Shown here piece after piece: positions 52,167-60,912 of a stretch of 64,000 nt of DNA. Under the pieces are notes generated by a model. The model had not been told where the DNA came from. It saw only the letters and a program-made list of their open reading frames with translations, and made no database searches. This stretch comes from Phycisphaera sp. (GTDB taxonomy: Bacteria > Planctomycetota > Phycisphaerae > Phycisphaerales > UBA1924), in contig CP098402.1 of NCBI GenBank assembly GCA_025916675.1, forward strand, positions 1,359,205 to 1,423,204. The letters run 5' to 3'. The stretch's first letter is position 1, and each line of letters opens with the position of its first letter. Position numbers and translations under genes: made by a program.

Positions 52167-52865
52167 ATGCAAAACCAAACCCTTTCCTCCCTCGCCATTC
52201 TTGCCTCCGTCGCCGGCCTTGCTCCGATCGCCATGGCCCAGACCTTCGTCGAGGGCGTGAACCACGAGATCCCGCTGGAGACCACCTGGACAGCCACGCG
52301 CGGCCACGAGCAGGCCTTCCTGTGGACCGCCCAGAACGACTTCAACATGGCCCAGATGCTCTGGCACACCAGCGCGATCGCCGATGGCATCATCCGCCTG
52401 CGCGAGAACGACGGCGGCCAGCCCGGCGCCATCCTGCGCGAGGCCACGTTCTCGACCACGACCACCGGCTGGGGCGGCGATCTGTTCGATGTGCCCTACG
52501 GCGTGACCGCGGGCGAGCAGTACTTCGTGACCTTCTCCAGCGTCACCAACGACTACCGTGACTTCGTCGCCGTCGACCATCCCGACGCCGTCCAGATGAC
52601 CTACTTCTGGCAGCCGGTCGACAGCGGCGGCGGCTGGAACGGCCCGTTCTTCGGCGACCCCGGCCGCCGGCCCATCATGTTCTATACCGGCGAGGCCTGC
52701 TACGCCGACCTGGACGGCGACGGCGACCTGACCATCTTCGACTTCCTCGAATTCCAGAACCTCTTTGATGCCGGCGATCCCGAAGCCGACTGCGACGGCG
52801 ACGGCGACCTCACCATCTTCGACTTCCTGTGCTTCCAGAACGCGTTCGACGCGGGCTGCGCGTAA
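52167..52865 (+). CDS. Small secreted protein with GC-type dockerin tail
   Basis: Predicted 232-residue secreted protein. The signal peptide ends near residue 25 (PIAMAQT). The body of ~140 residues is a jelly-roll-like beta domain (EQAFLWTAQNDFNMAQMLWH ... GVTAGEQYFVTFSSV) not assigned to a family. Two tail units, DLDGDGDLTIFDFLEFQNLF and DCDGDGDLTIFDFLCFQNAF, end in GCA. AAGGAGAG precedes ATG 52167. It has terminators before and after, so it is monocistronic. Confidence 0.85.
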   Translation: MQNQTLSSLAILASVAGLAPIAMAQTFVEGVNHEIPLETTWTATRGHEQAFLWTAQNDFNMAQMLWHTSAIADGIIRLRENDGGQPGAILREATFSTTTTGWGGDLFDVPYGVTAGEQYFVTFSSVTNDYRDFVAVDHPDAVQMTYFWQPVDSGGGWNGPFFGDPGRRPIMFYTGEACYADLDGDGDLTIFDFLEFQNLFDAGDPEADCDGDGDLTIFDFLCFQNAFDAGCA

Positions 52866-52890
52866 AGGTAACAACCGAATCCAGAACGTG

Positions 52891-52914
52891 GCCCGGGCGT
52901 GAGCCCGGGCTTTT
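52891..52914 (+). terminator. Intrinsic terminator with GTGA loop
   Basis: An 8-bp perfect stem (GCCCGGGC twice, self-complementary) with a GTGA tetraloop, then TTTT, 26 bases after the preceding stop. The loop is the same as in the REP-like elements. Confidence 0.9.
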
Positions 52915-53124
52915 CGTTCAATCACATATTTAGCAATACTCTTGTTCCAATATGGCCACGACAGGCCACTTGAATGGCCAGCACGAGCCAAATGCTAGAT
53001 TCGCTGTGGCTTGACCAAGCCGCTGGCTCCACGGAGGCGCGGTCATGAACGTGTGACAATGGCACGTGTTTTGCCATATCCGCGGTAAAGTGAGGATCAC
53101 GACCTTACCCGGAGGACGATACCA

Positions 53125-55146
53125 ATGCATACTCGGTTACACAATCTGGCACTCGCAGCCCTGCTCACCCCGGCTGTGGCGGTGGCACAGGCCGACCCGC
53201 CGGTGTACCACGTTACAGACATGGCCGCCCCGCTCGAAGCGCTGTTTGATTATGAGTTCCTCACCAGCCAGAGCCGGGCGATCAACAAGAACGGCGACCT
53301 GATCGGTGAAGTGGGCGTGGAGGGCGGCCTCCAGCACTCCTTCATCTTCACGTTCGAGTACGGCCTGGTGGTTCTTCCGTTGCTCGACGGTGCGCCCGCG
53401 ACGCAGGCCATGGACCTGACCGACCGAGACGAGAACGGCGACATCATCATCGTCGGAGGCAGCGTGCATGGCGTGCACGACTACGCGATCGACGCGGCCG
53501 TGTGGCGCTTCTCGACCGTCACCGGCGAAGTCATTGAGACGCGGAACGTGGGCAACCTGCCCGGCATGAACGAGGGCAAGCTAGTTGCCGTCAACAACAA
53601 CGGCAAGGCGGTCGGCTACCAGGGCCAGGACGTGCACGAAGCGGCTACCAAGTACGACATCGTGACCGGTGTGCTCGAGCCATTGAGCTTCCCAGTCCGC
53701 GCGACCGACATCAACAACGCCGACCAGATCATCGGAGACCGCTACCAGGGCGATCTCTTTGGGGGCTTCTTTGAGCTGGTCCTCCCGCCAGACTGCATCA
53801 GCCTGACGCTGACAGGCATCTCCGACGACGGCTCGCTCGCGGGTCGCGCGGGGCGGCCATACTCTGACGGTGCCGGCCGAACGCTGGCGAGCTGGGTTCG
53901 CCTCACCGACGCGGGTTGGCTGGTGCCAGACCCTGGGAGCCCGTGGGACACTGGCTTTGCCATCAACAACAACGGCGACTTCACGATCGGCTACGGCCGC
54001 GGCTGGGACGGCGGCATTTACATCGATGGTCAGCGCGACGAGTATGCGATCAACACCCTTCTGCCGGAGACGATCCGGTTCCGCTACTCGACCGACGTCG
54101 CGTACGGCATCAACGACAACTTGCAGATCGCAGCTGCCTCTAACCACGCGGTCCTGCTCACGCCTATCGGGACCATGATCATCCCCGGCGACGTCAACGG
54201 CGACGTGGCCGTGAACCACGACGACCACTGCGCGTGGACCGCCAACCCCATCGACCTGGACGGCGACGGCCGGGTAGGCCCCGAGGACGAGCAGTGGCTG
54301 ATCGATCGCCTGGCAGTCTTCGGATACGAGTACCGCGACTGCAACGGCAACGGCGTGAACGACCACTGCGACATCACCGGCGGCGTCAGCAACGACTGCA
54401 ACGGCAACGACATCCCCGACGAGTGCGAGCCGGACTGCGACGGCGATGGCATCCCCGATTCCTGCGAGTCGGACTGCAATGGCAACGGCATCCCCGACGA
54501 CTGTGACATCCGCAGCGGATTCAGCGAGGATTGCAACGAGAACGGCATCCCCGACGAGTGCGACGACGCGAACACCGTGGAAGGCCGCCTCGACTACGGC
54601 CCGGGCCTGTGGCTGTACGACGGCGTCCACTTCGTCGACTCGCTGACCGTCACCGAGGTGGGCACGATCGCCGACGTCGACTTCACGATCCACGACGACT
54701 TCCGGATCGGGCAGACCACGGTGCGCCTCTCGCACGCAGGCGTCACAGTCACGCTGATCGACCAGCCCGGGCACCCGGCCAGCCGCGACGGCTTCGTCAA
54801 CCTCGGCTACGACATCACCCTCGACGACGAGGGCGCGGGCCCGGGCATCGAGACGGTGGGTGACACGTGCTGCCGCTTCGGCCCCATCGTCTCACCGCCC
54901 TCGTACCGGCCGCACGAGCCGCTGAGCGCCTTCGACGGCCTACCGCGCGAGGGCGTTTGGACCGTCGAGTTCATCGGCGGCTTCGCGCAGGCCGCCGACC
55001 CGAGGCTCTATTCTTGGAGCGTGCTCGTCACCGACCAGGCCGCCGATCCGGGCGAGTGCTGTGCTGCGGACTTCGACGGCGATGGCGAGCTAACCATCTT
55101 CGACTTCCTGGCGTTCCAGAACGCCTTCGACTCTGGATGCGCGTAG
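53125..55146 (+). CDS. Secreted multi-domain Ca-binding protein with GC-type dockerin tail
   Basis: Predicted 673-residue secreted protein. The signal peptide is at residues 1-22. Residues ~45-340 carry repeats of the type AINKNGDLIG, AVNNNGKAVG, DINNADQIIG, AINNNGDFTIG and GINDNLQI, like extracellular HAF-type beta-propeller repeats. A dockerin-like pair (DVNGDVAVNHDD, DLDGDGRVGPEDEQWL) is at ~355-390. Then come six Cys/Asp repeats of the D-C-N-G-N-G-I-P-D type (~405-485), and a region with P-domain character (DVDFTIHDDFRIGQTTVRLS ... GVWTVEFI). It closes with a single tail unit DFDGDGELTIFDFLAFQNAF and GCA. GGAGGA precedes ATG 53125. Many calcium sites are expected; the ligand is unknown. 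Confidence 0.86.
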   Translation: MHTRLHNLALAALLTPAVAVAQADPPVYHVTDMAAPLEALFDYEFLTSQSRAINKNGDLIGEVGVEGGLQHSFIFTFEYGLVVLPLLDGAPATQAMDLTDRDENGDIIIVGGSVHGVHDYAIDAAVWRFSTVTGEVIETRNVGNLPGMNEGKLVAVNNNGKAVGYQGQDVHEAATKYDIVTGVLEPLSFPVRATDINNADQIIGDRYQGDLFGGFFELVLPPDCISLTLTGISDDGSLAGRAGRPYSDGAGRTLASWVRLTDAGWLVPDPGSPWDTGFAINNNGDFTIGYGRGWDGGIYIDGQRDEYAINTLLPETIRFRYSTDVAYGINDNLQIAAASNHAVLLTPIGTMIIPGDVNGDVAVNHDDHCAWTANPIDLDGDGRVGPEDEQWLIDRLAVFGYEYRDCNGNGVNDHCDITGGVSNDCNGNDIPDECEPDCDGDGIPDSCESDCNGNGIPDDCDIRSGFSEDCNENGIPDECDDANTVEGRLDYGPGLWLYDGVHFVDSLTVTEVGTIADVDFTIHDDFRIGQTTVRLSHAGVTVTLIDQPGHPASRDGFVNLGYDITLDDEGAGPGIETVGDTCCRFGPIVSPPSYRPHEPLSAFDGLPREGVWTVEFIGGFAQAADPRLYSWSVLVTDQAADPGECCAADFDGDGELTIFDFLAFQNAFDSGCA

Positions 55147-55247
55147 GGAAAACAAGACGGGAGACGACAGCGTGCTGGGTGGGGTGAGGCGGGTGTGGAC
55201 CAGTACCCGGTGCCCAGTCCCCGGCGGTCCGCTCCTATCCTCTGGCT

Positions 55248-55976
55248 ATGTCCCCCCGCCCCTCCCGCTCGACCCGCCCAAGACGCGTCCTCCACGATGA
55301 GTACTTCAAGAAGGCCAAGGCCGAGGGATACCTCGCCCGCTCGGCGTACAAGCTGCTGGAGATCCAGGAGCGGCGGGGCATCCTCAAGCCCGGCATGGCC
55401 GTGCTCGACCTGGGGTGCGCCCCGGGGAGCTGGCTGCAGGTGGCCGCCGAGATTGTCGGTGAGGACGGGCTGGTCGCCGGCGTCGACCTGAGCGACGTGC
55501 GGCACCCGATGCCGCCCTGCGTGGTCACGATGCGCGGCGACATGACCAAGCTGCCCGCCCAGACGCTGCTCGAGCCCGTGGTGGCGATGCGGGGCCATGA
55601 TCCGGACAAGCCCGCGCTCTACGACGCGGTCATCAGCGACATGGCCCCCAACACCAGCGGCGCGGGCGACCACTACCGGTCGGTCCGCCTGTGCGAGGCC
55701 ATCCTCGAGATCCTGCCCGGCGTGCTGCGGCCGGGCGGGGCACTCGTGTACAAGGTGTTCGAGGGCGAGGTGTACCCCGACCTGGTGAAGCGGACGCACG
55801 ACATGTTCGCGTGGTGCCGGGGCCTCAAGCCCCGGGCGACGCGCGAGGTCTCGACCGAGATGTACGTGATGGCGACGGGCTACGAGCCGGCGCTCAAGCA
55901 GGTGACGCGGCCCAAGGGTGTGGCGCCGCCCGCACCAGAGCCGGGCAAGGGATGGGGTGGGGGATGGGACTCGTGA
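55248..55976 (+). CDS. rlmE: 23S rRNA (uridine-2'-O)-methyltransferase
   Basis: Predicted 242-residue RrmJ/FtsJ-family enzyme. SAYKLLEIQERRGILKPG holds the first catalytic Lys, LDLGCAPGSWLQVA is the SAM site, and SDMAPNTSG holds the catalytic Asp. VYKVFEGE holds the second Lys and STEMYVMATGY the Glu, completing the K-D-K-E set. RlmE methylates U2552 of 23S rRNA in E. coli. A ~30-residue Pro/Gly-rich C-terminal tail is extra. Its end overlaps the start of the VWA gene. Confidence 0.94.
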   Translation: MSPRPSRSTRPRRVLHDEYFKKAKAEGYLARSAYKLLEIQERRGILKPGMAVLDLGCAPGSWLQVAAEIVGEDGLVAGVDLSDVRHPMPPCVVTMRGDMTKLPAQTLLEPVVAMRGHDPDKPALYDAVISDMAPNTSGAGDHYRSVRLCEAILEILPGVLRPGGALVYKVFEGEVYPDLVKRTHDMFAWCRGLKPRATREVSTEMYVMATGYEPALKQVTRPKGVAPPAPEPGKGWGGGWDS

Positions 55977-57997
55977 CCCTTCTCGCGCCCTGGGCCGCGC
56001 TTTTCGCCGCGGGGCTGACCGTGCCGCCCATCATCGCGTTCTACTTATTAAAACTCCGCCGCCGCCCGGTGCGCGTGGGCAGCGTGATGTTCTGGGAGCG
56101 GGCCGTCCGCGATGCGCAGGGCAACACGCCCTGGCGCATGGTGCGGCCGCACACCCAGCTGCTCCTGCAACTGCTCGGCCTGGCGCTCCTGCTCCTGGCC
56201 TTCGGCCGCCCCGCGATCCCCAGCGAGCTGGGCGGCCGCGTCATGCTCGTGCTCGACCGCTCGGCCTCGATGAACTCGACCGATGGCCCCGCGGGCATCA
56301 CACGATTCGAGCAGGCACGCGAACGGCTGCGCGAGCTCGCGTCCGATCTCGCCTCGGCGAACAACACGCGCGTCATGGTGGTCGCGCTCGGGTCCGAGGC
56401 GCTCCCCCTGACACCGTGGACGAGCGACCGATCCGTTCTACTTGGCGCCATCGATGCCGCCGAGCCAACCGATGAGGAAGGCTCGGCCAACGCGCTCGCC
56501 GGGCTCGTCCGGCTCGCGGCGGCCGGTGACGACGCAGCGGACGTAGCAGGTACCGAGATGGAACCGCCGTCGCTTATGGGCCTGACGGTCGTCCTGGCTT
56601 CCGACGGCGGGCTTGCTCCGCCGAGCGAACCGCTTGCAGCCAACATCGAACTCCGCCTCGAACCGGTTGGGGGCGCGATCGAAGACCCGCCGGGGAACGC
56701 CGGCATCGTGGCCATCGCCGCCCAGCGGTCGTACGAGGACCCCGCGATGGTCCGCGTCTTTGCCCGCGTGCTCGCGACGGGCGAGATGCGCCGCGATTTG
56801 CCCGTGCGCCTGGCCTTGGATGGCCAGGTTATCGCCGAGGGAATCGCGAAGCTCTCATCAACGGACGATACCGATGGCCCGATAGAAGCAACCGTCGGGC
56901 TATCCACGGTGACCGTTGACGGGGGCGTTCTCAGCGTGCTCTTGCCCGGTCAGGACGTTCTATCCGCCGATGATTCCGCCTCGCTCTGGCTCCGGCCGGC
57001 CGGCCGCCCGCGCGTGCTCCAGGTGATCCCCGAGACCGAGATCGTCGATCCCGATCGCCCGGGTCCGGTGCTGCTCATCGCCGCCGTGCTGGAAGCGATG
57101 GACCTGGGCACCCTGCGGATCGTGCGACTCAGCCGCTACGAGCAACTCGCCGCCGCGGGCGACCTGCCCTTCGATGCGATCGTGTTCGATCGTGTCAGCC
57201 CCAGCGTCCCGCCGCGCGTGCCCAGCTTGCACTTCGGGCCGCCACCACCGGCACCCGACGGAACAGCATGGCCCACCGCCGATCCCGGCACCCTCCCAGG
57301 AACAAGAGTCATTGCCTGGCGTCGCACGCACCCGGTCATGCGTGATCTCACGCTCGGCCAGCTCTCGGTTGCCGAACCAATCATTGCCGCCGACCTCCAG
57401 GATGGCGGGGGAGCGATGCAACACACCATCCTGGCCAGCGGCGAGCGAGCGCCGCTCATCATCGGGTTCGAGGACCAGCAACAGCGACGGATCTGGGTTG
57501 GTTTCGAGCCGGCGATGAGCAACTGGCCCAAGCTGGTGAGTTTTCCGCTCTTCATCGCCGAGGCCATCGATTACCTCTCGATGCGCGGCGCGCGGGACGC
57601 GGCCGACAGCATCCGAGCGGGTGATCTCGCGACGCCCATGCTCGCACAGGCGCGTAGCACGATCCGCCTGATCGGCCAGAATGGTGATTTCGAGCTTTCC
57701 GCTTCGTCACCAACGACCCGTCCTGCCATCGGACCGATCGAACGCGCGGGCGTCTACCTGCTCGAGGAGGCCTCAACCGGTGACCAGCGTGCCGTCGCCG
57801 TCAATGTGACGAGCGAACTCGAGAGCGAGGCGAGCGTGCGACCCGAGCTACCGTCTGGATTTGGTGGGCTCGTGGGTGGCTTCTCACGCGACGCCCGGTC
57901 TGGCGGCGAGCAGGAACTCTGGCCTTGGTTCCTTCTGGCGGGGCTTGTGGTACTGACGCTCGAGTGGTTCCTTTCGGCAAGGACCCTGGGGCGCTAG
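55964..57997 (+). CDS. BatA-like membrane protein with von Willebrand A domain
   Basis: Predicted 677-residue membrane protein. An N-terminal BatA-type segment holds two helices (LLAPWAALFAAGLTVPPIIAF and LLLQLLGLALLLLAF) with LLKLRRRPVRVGSVMFWERA between them. A VWA domain follows with the metal-site motif DRSAS near residue 95. A long periplasmic part leads to a final helix (ELWPWFLLAGLVVLTLEWFLSA). This resembles the aerotolerance/BatA-like proteins that sit near MoxR ATPases, but no moxR or DUF58 gene is in the window. Start 55964 overlaps rlmE by 13 bases; ATG 55952 is the alternative. Confidence 0.82.
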   Translation: MGLVTLLAPWAALFAAGLTVPPIIAFYLLKLRRRPVRVGSVMFWERAVRDAQGNTPWRMVRPHTQLLLQLLGLALLLLAFGRPAIPSELGGRVMLVLDRSASMNSTDGPAGITRFEQARERLRELASDLASANNTRVMVVALGSEALPLTPWTSDRSVLLGAIDAAEPTDEEGSANALAGLVRLAAAGDDAADVAGTEMEPPSLMGLTVVLASDGGLAPPSEPLAANIELRLEPVGGAIEDPPGNAGIVAIAAQRSYEDPAMVRVFARVLATGEMRRDLPVRLALDGQVIAEGIAKLSSTDDTDGPIEATVGLSTVTVDGGVLSVLLPGQDVLSADDSASLWLRPAGRPRVLQVIPETEIVDPDRPGPVLLIAAVLEAMDLGTLRIVRLSRYEQLAAAGDLPFDAIVFDRVSPSVPPRVPSLHFGPPPPAPDGTAWPTADPGTLPGTRVIAWRRTHPVMRDLTLGQLSVAEPIIAADLQDGGGAMQHTILASGERAPLIIGFEDQQQRRIWVGFEPAMSNWPKLVSFPLFIAEAIDYLSMRGARDAADSIRAGDLATPMLAQARSTIRLIGQNGDFELSASSPTTRPAIGPIERAGVYLLEEASTGDQRAVAVNVTSELESEASVRPELPSGFGGLVGGFSRDARSGGEQELWPWFLLAGLVVLTLEWFLSARTLGR

Positions 57998-58206
57998 TGA
58001 CCGCCGCTCAGGACGTGCTTGGCAAATGCGCATACTTCCTATCTTGCCAGGTCGTATCAGAATCTGGTCCAAATAAGGTCTGTCCTCACACTGAGTGAGC
58101 CAACTCGCGACGCTTTTGTACCGGATCGTGTAACATGAGCCAGGGTTGCTGTTGGCTTGGCCAAGAGCCCCGGTCTCGTGGAAGCATCACACCGGGAGAG
58201 ATCAGG

Positions 58207-60909
58207 ATGAACAACACGTCGAGCGTCGTGGTAGCCATTCTTGCCGCCGTCGGAACCATCGCCACCGCCTCAGCCCAAGATATCAACTGGGACAATGCCG
58301 CTGGCGGGTTCTGGAACGATACCGCGAACTGGAACCCGATGGAGGTGCCCAACGTGCCGGGTGAATCGGCGATCATTGGCCTGCCGGGCAGTTATGCGGC
58401 TCTTATCCGATCGCTCAATGTCAACATCGATGGGCTCTTCATCACGAACCCAACCGCGACGGTTGGCATCGGGGGCACCCGCGATCTTCGTATTAGTGGG
58501 CCAACGGCAACGATCGATGGAACGCTCGTGATCAACGACACCGGCAGCGCTAGTGCAGCCCGGCTCCTTCCCGGCAACACGACGGTAGCGTTCGATGGCT
58601 CTGGTGAAATTGTCATGAACGACACGACAACGACGGCTGCGGGTCGTGCTCAGATCCTCGATGCCTTTGGGGGCTTGTCAACCATTTTCGGCTCGGATCT
58701 GACCGTGCGAGGCTCGGGCCAGTTCAATACGAACGCGACGATCAACGGCCTGCTGCTGGCCGATGCGCCGGGTTTTGAACTGGCCATCCTCGGTACGCCA
58801 AAGACCAACAACGGTGTGTTCCGTGTCGACAACGACGGAGTCATGCGTTTGTCGGTGCCAGTCATCCAGGGCCCCGGGGGCCGAATTGAGGTCGTCGACG
58901 GCCGGCTAAACCTACGCAGCACCATCTCCGGCGGCGAGATCGACAGCACCGGCGGTATCTTCGAGATCGCTACCGGGAACGGCGTGTTCGACAACATCGA
59001 ACGCGTCACCGGCGACATCGCAATCGAGAACACACGCGATCTTCAGGTCGCCGGCGGTCTGACAATCGACGGCACCATCGTTGTGAATCGAGAAATGGGT
59101 GCGTCGGCCTCGCGTCTCCTGTTCACGACCAGCGGCACGCTGGACGGCGATGCAACGATCGTGATGAACGACACGTCAACAACGGCCGCCGGCCGAGCCC
59201 AGTTCATAGATGCAGCTGGCGGCCTCACGATCACGCTGGCCGATACCGTGCTCGTGCGCGGTTCCGGCCAGATGAACTCGAATCTGATCAACAACGGCGT
59301 CATCCGCGCCGACCGAGACGGCCTGGAGATGGCATTCGTTGGCACCCCCAAGACCAACAACAACCTGATCGAGATCAACGACGGTGGTGTGGTTCGCTTG
59401 TCCACCGTGATCAATCAGGGACCCGCCGGTCGCATTGTTGTGAACGATGGCAGGCTGAATCTACGCAGCACCATCTCCGGCGGCGAGATCGACAGCACCG
59501 GCGGTATCTTCGAGATCGCTACCGGGAACGGCGTGTTCGACAACATCGAACGCGTCACCGGCGACATCGCAATCGAGAACACACGCGATCTTCAGGTCGC
59601 CGGCGGTCTGACAATCGACGGCACCATCGTTGTGAATCGAGAAATGGGTGCGTCGGCCTCGCGTCTCCTGTTCACGACCAGCGGCACGCTGGACGGCGAT
59701 GCAACGATCGTGATGAACGACACGTCAACAACGGCCGCCGGCCGAGCCCAGTTCATAGATGCAGCTGGCGGCCTCACGATCACGCTGGCCGATACCGTGC
59801 TCGTGCGCGGTTCCGGCCAGATGAACTCGAATCTGATCAACAACGGCGTCATCCGCGCCGACCGAGACGGCCTGGAGATGGCATTCGTTGGCACCCCCAA
59901 GACCAACAACAACCTGATCGAGATCAACGACGGTGGTGTGGTTCGCTTGTCCACCGTGATCAATCAGGGACCCGCCGGTCGCATTGTTGTGAACGATGGC
60001 AGGCTGAACCTTCGCAGTACCATCAACGGCGGTGAGATCGACAGCACCGGTGGTGTCTTTGAGATCGCCAACGGCAACGGTGTTCTCAATGGCGTCGATC
60101 AAGTGACGGGCGACATCGAGGTCGAGAACACACGCGATTTACGGATCGGAGATGGCCTCACCATCGATGGCACCATCGTCATCAACAGCAACGGAGGCTC
60201 GTCCGCATCACGCCTCCTGACGACGAACAGCTCCACAGTCAATGGCAATGGCGAATTGTTCTTGAACGGGACCGCACCTAGAGCCACGCCGGGGCGGGCC
60301 CAACTTATCCGCGCCTCCGGTGGCGTCCAGAACACGTTTGGCCCGGACTTTTCTATCACGGGGAACGGCCAGATCAATGGCGATTTCATCGTGCAGGGGA
60401 CGATCGCTCCGGGCCGGTCGGGATCGGCGGTCGGCGAGACGGGCATCCTTACGGCATTCGTCGAACTGGCGATGGAAGACACGACCCGTGTCGAGATTCA
60501 GATCGGCGGCCGCGACGCTGGAGACTTCGATCACATCGCCGGAACGGCCACCATCACCGTCGACGGTACACTGGAAGCCTCGATCATCGACGGTTTTGAG
60601 GCGGGCGTCTGCGAGAACTTCGTCATTATCTCGGGAACATCCGTGACCGGCGAGTTCGATACTTTCATCCCGCCGGTGGCCACGAGCAACCGCAAGTGGC
60701 GACTCTTCTACACGGGGACGAGCGTCGACCTGCGCAACACATGCCTGGCCGACATCGACGGCGATTGCGAGCTGACGCTCTTCGACTTCCTCGGATTCCA
60801 GAACCTGTTCGATGCTGGCAGCCTCGAAGCCGACTTCGACGGCGATGGCTCACTGACCCTGTTCGACTTCCTGGCCTTCCAGAATGCGTTCAGCAGGGGT
60901 TGCGATTAA
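58207..60909 (+). CDS. Repeat-built secreted surface protein with GC-type dockerin tail
   Basis: Predicted 900-residue secreted protein. The signal peptide ends near residue 24 (ATASAQ), followed by an NWDNAAGGFWNDTANWNP start typical of autotransporter-like repeats. The body is built from four ~183-residue units (TIDGTLVIN, RLNLRSTISGGEIDSTGG, ENTRDL), predicted beta-helical. Units 2 and 3 are encoded by a 549-bp tandem duplication identical except for one base. A ~90-residue beta domain follows, then two tail units DIDGDCELTLFDFLGFQNLF and DFDGDGSLTLFDFLAFQNAF ending in GCD. GGGAGAG precedes ATG 58207. It converges with the reductase gene, 3 bases apart. Confidence 0.86.
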   Translation: MNNTSSVVVAILAAVGTIATASAQDINWDNAAGGFWNDTANWNPMEVPNVPGESAIIGLPGSYAALIRSLNVNIDGLFITNPTATVGIGGTRDLRISGPTATIDGTLVINDTGSASAARLLPGNTTVAFDGSGEIVMNDTTTTAAGRAQILDAFGGLSTIFGSDLTVRGSGQFNTNATINGLLLADAPGFELAILGTPKTNNGVFRVDNDGVMRLSVPVIQGPGGRIEVVDGRLNLRSTISGGEIDSTGGIFEIATGNGVFDNIERVTGDIAIENTRDLQVAGGLTIDGTIVVNREMGASASRLLFTTSGTLDGDATIVMNDTSTTAAGRAQFIDAAGGLTITLADTVLVRGSGQMNSNLINNGVIRADRDGLEMAFVGTPKTNNNLIEINDGGVVRLSTVINQGPAGRIVVNDGRLNLRSTISGGEIDSTGGIFEIATGNGVFDNIERVTGDIAIENTRDLQVAGGLTIDGTIVVNREMGASASRLLFTTSGTLDGDATIVMNDTSTTAAGRAQFIDAAGGLTITLADTVLVRGSGQMNSNLINNGVIRADRDGLEMAFVGTPKTNNNLIEINDGGVVRLSTVINQGPAGRIVVNDGRLNLRSTINGGEIDSTGGVFEIANGNGVLNGVDQVTGDIEVENTRDLRIGDGLTIDGTIVINSNGGSSASRLLTTNSSTVNGNGELFLNGTAPRATPGRAQLIRASGGVQNTFGPDFSITGNGQINGDFIVQGTIAPGRSGSAVGETGILTAFVELAMEDTTRVEIQIGGRDAGDFDHIAGTATITVDGTLEASIIDGFEAGVCENFVIISGTSVTGEFDTFIPPVATSNRKWRLFYTGTSVDLRNTCLADIDGDCELTLFDFLGFQNLFDAGSLEADFDGDGSLTLFDFLAFQNAFSRGCD
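58912..60009 (+). repeat. 549-bp tandem duplication inside the surface protein gene
   Basis: Copy 1 is 58912-59460 and copy 2 is 59461-60009. Base-by-base reading shows identity except the last position (T at 59460, C at 60009). The length is 183 codons, so the frame is kept. The flanking units are clearly diverged, so this duplication is recent or kept uniform by gene conversion. Confidence 0.95.
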
Positions 60910-60912
60910 TCC

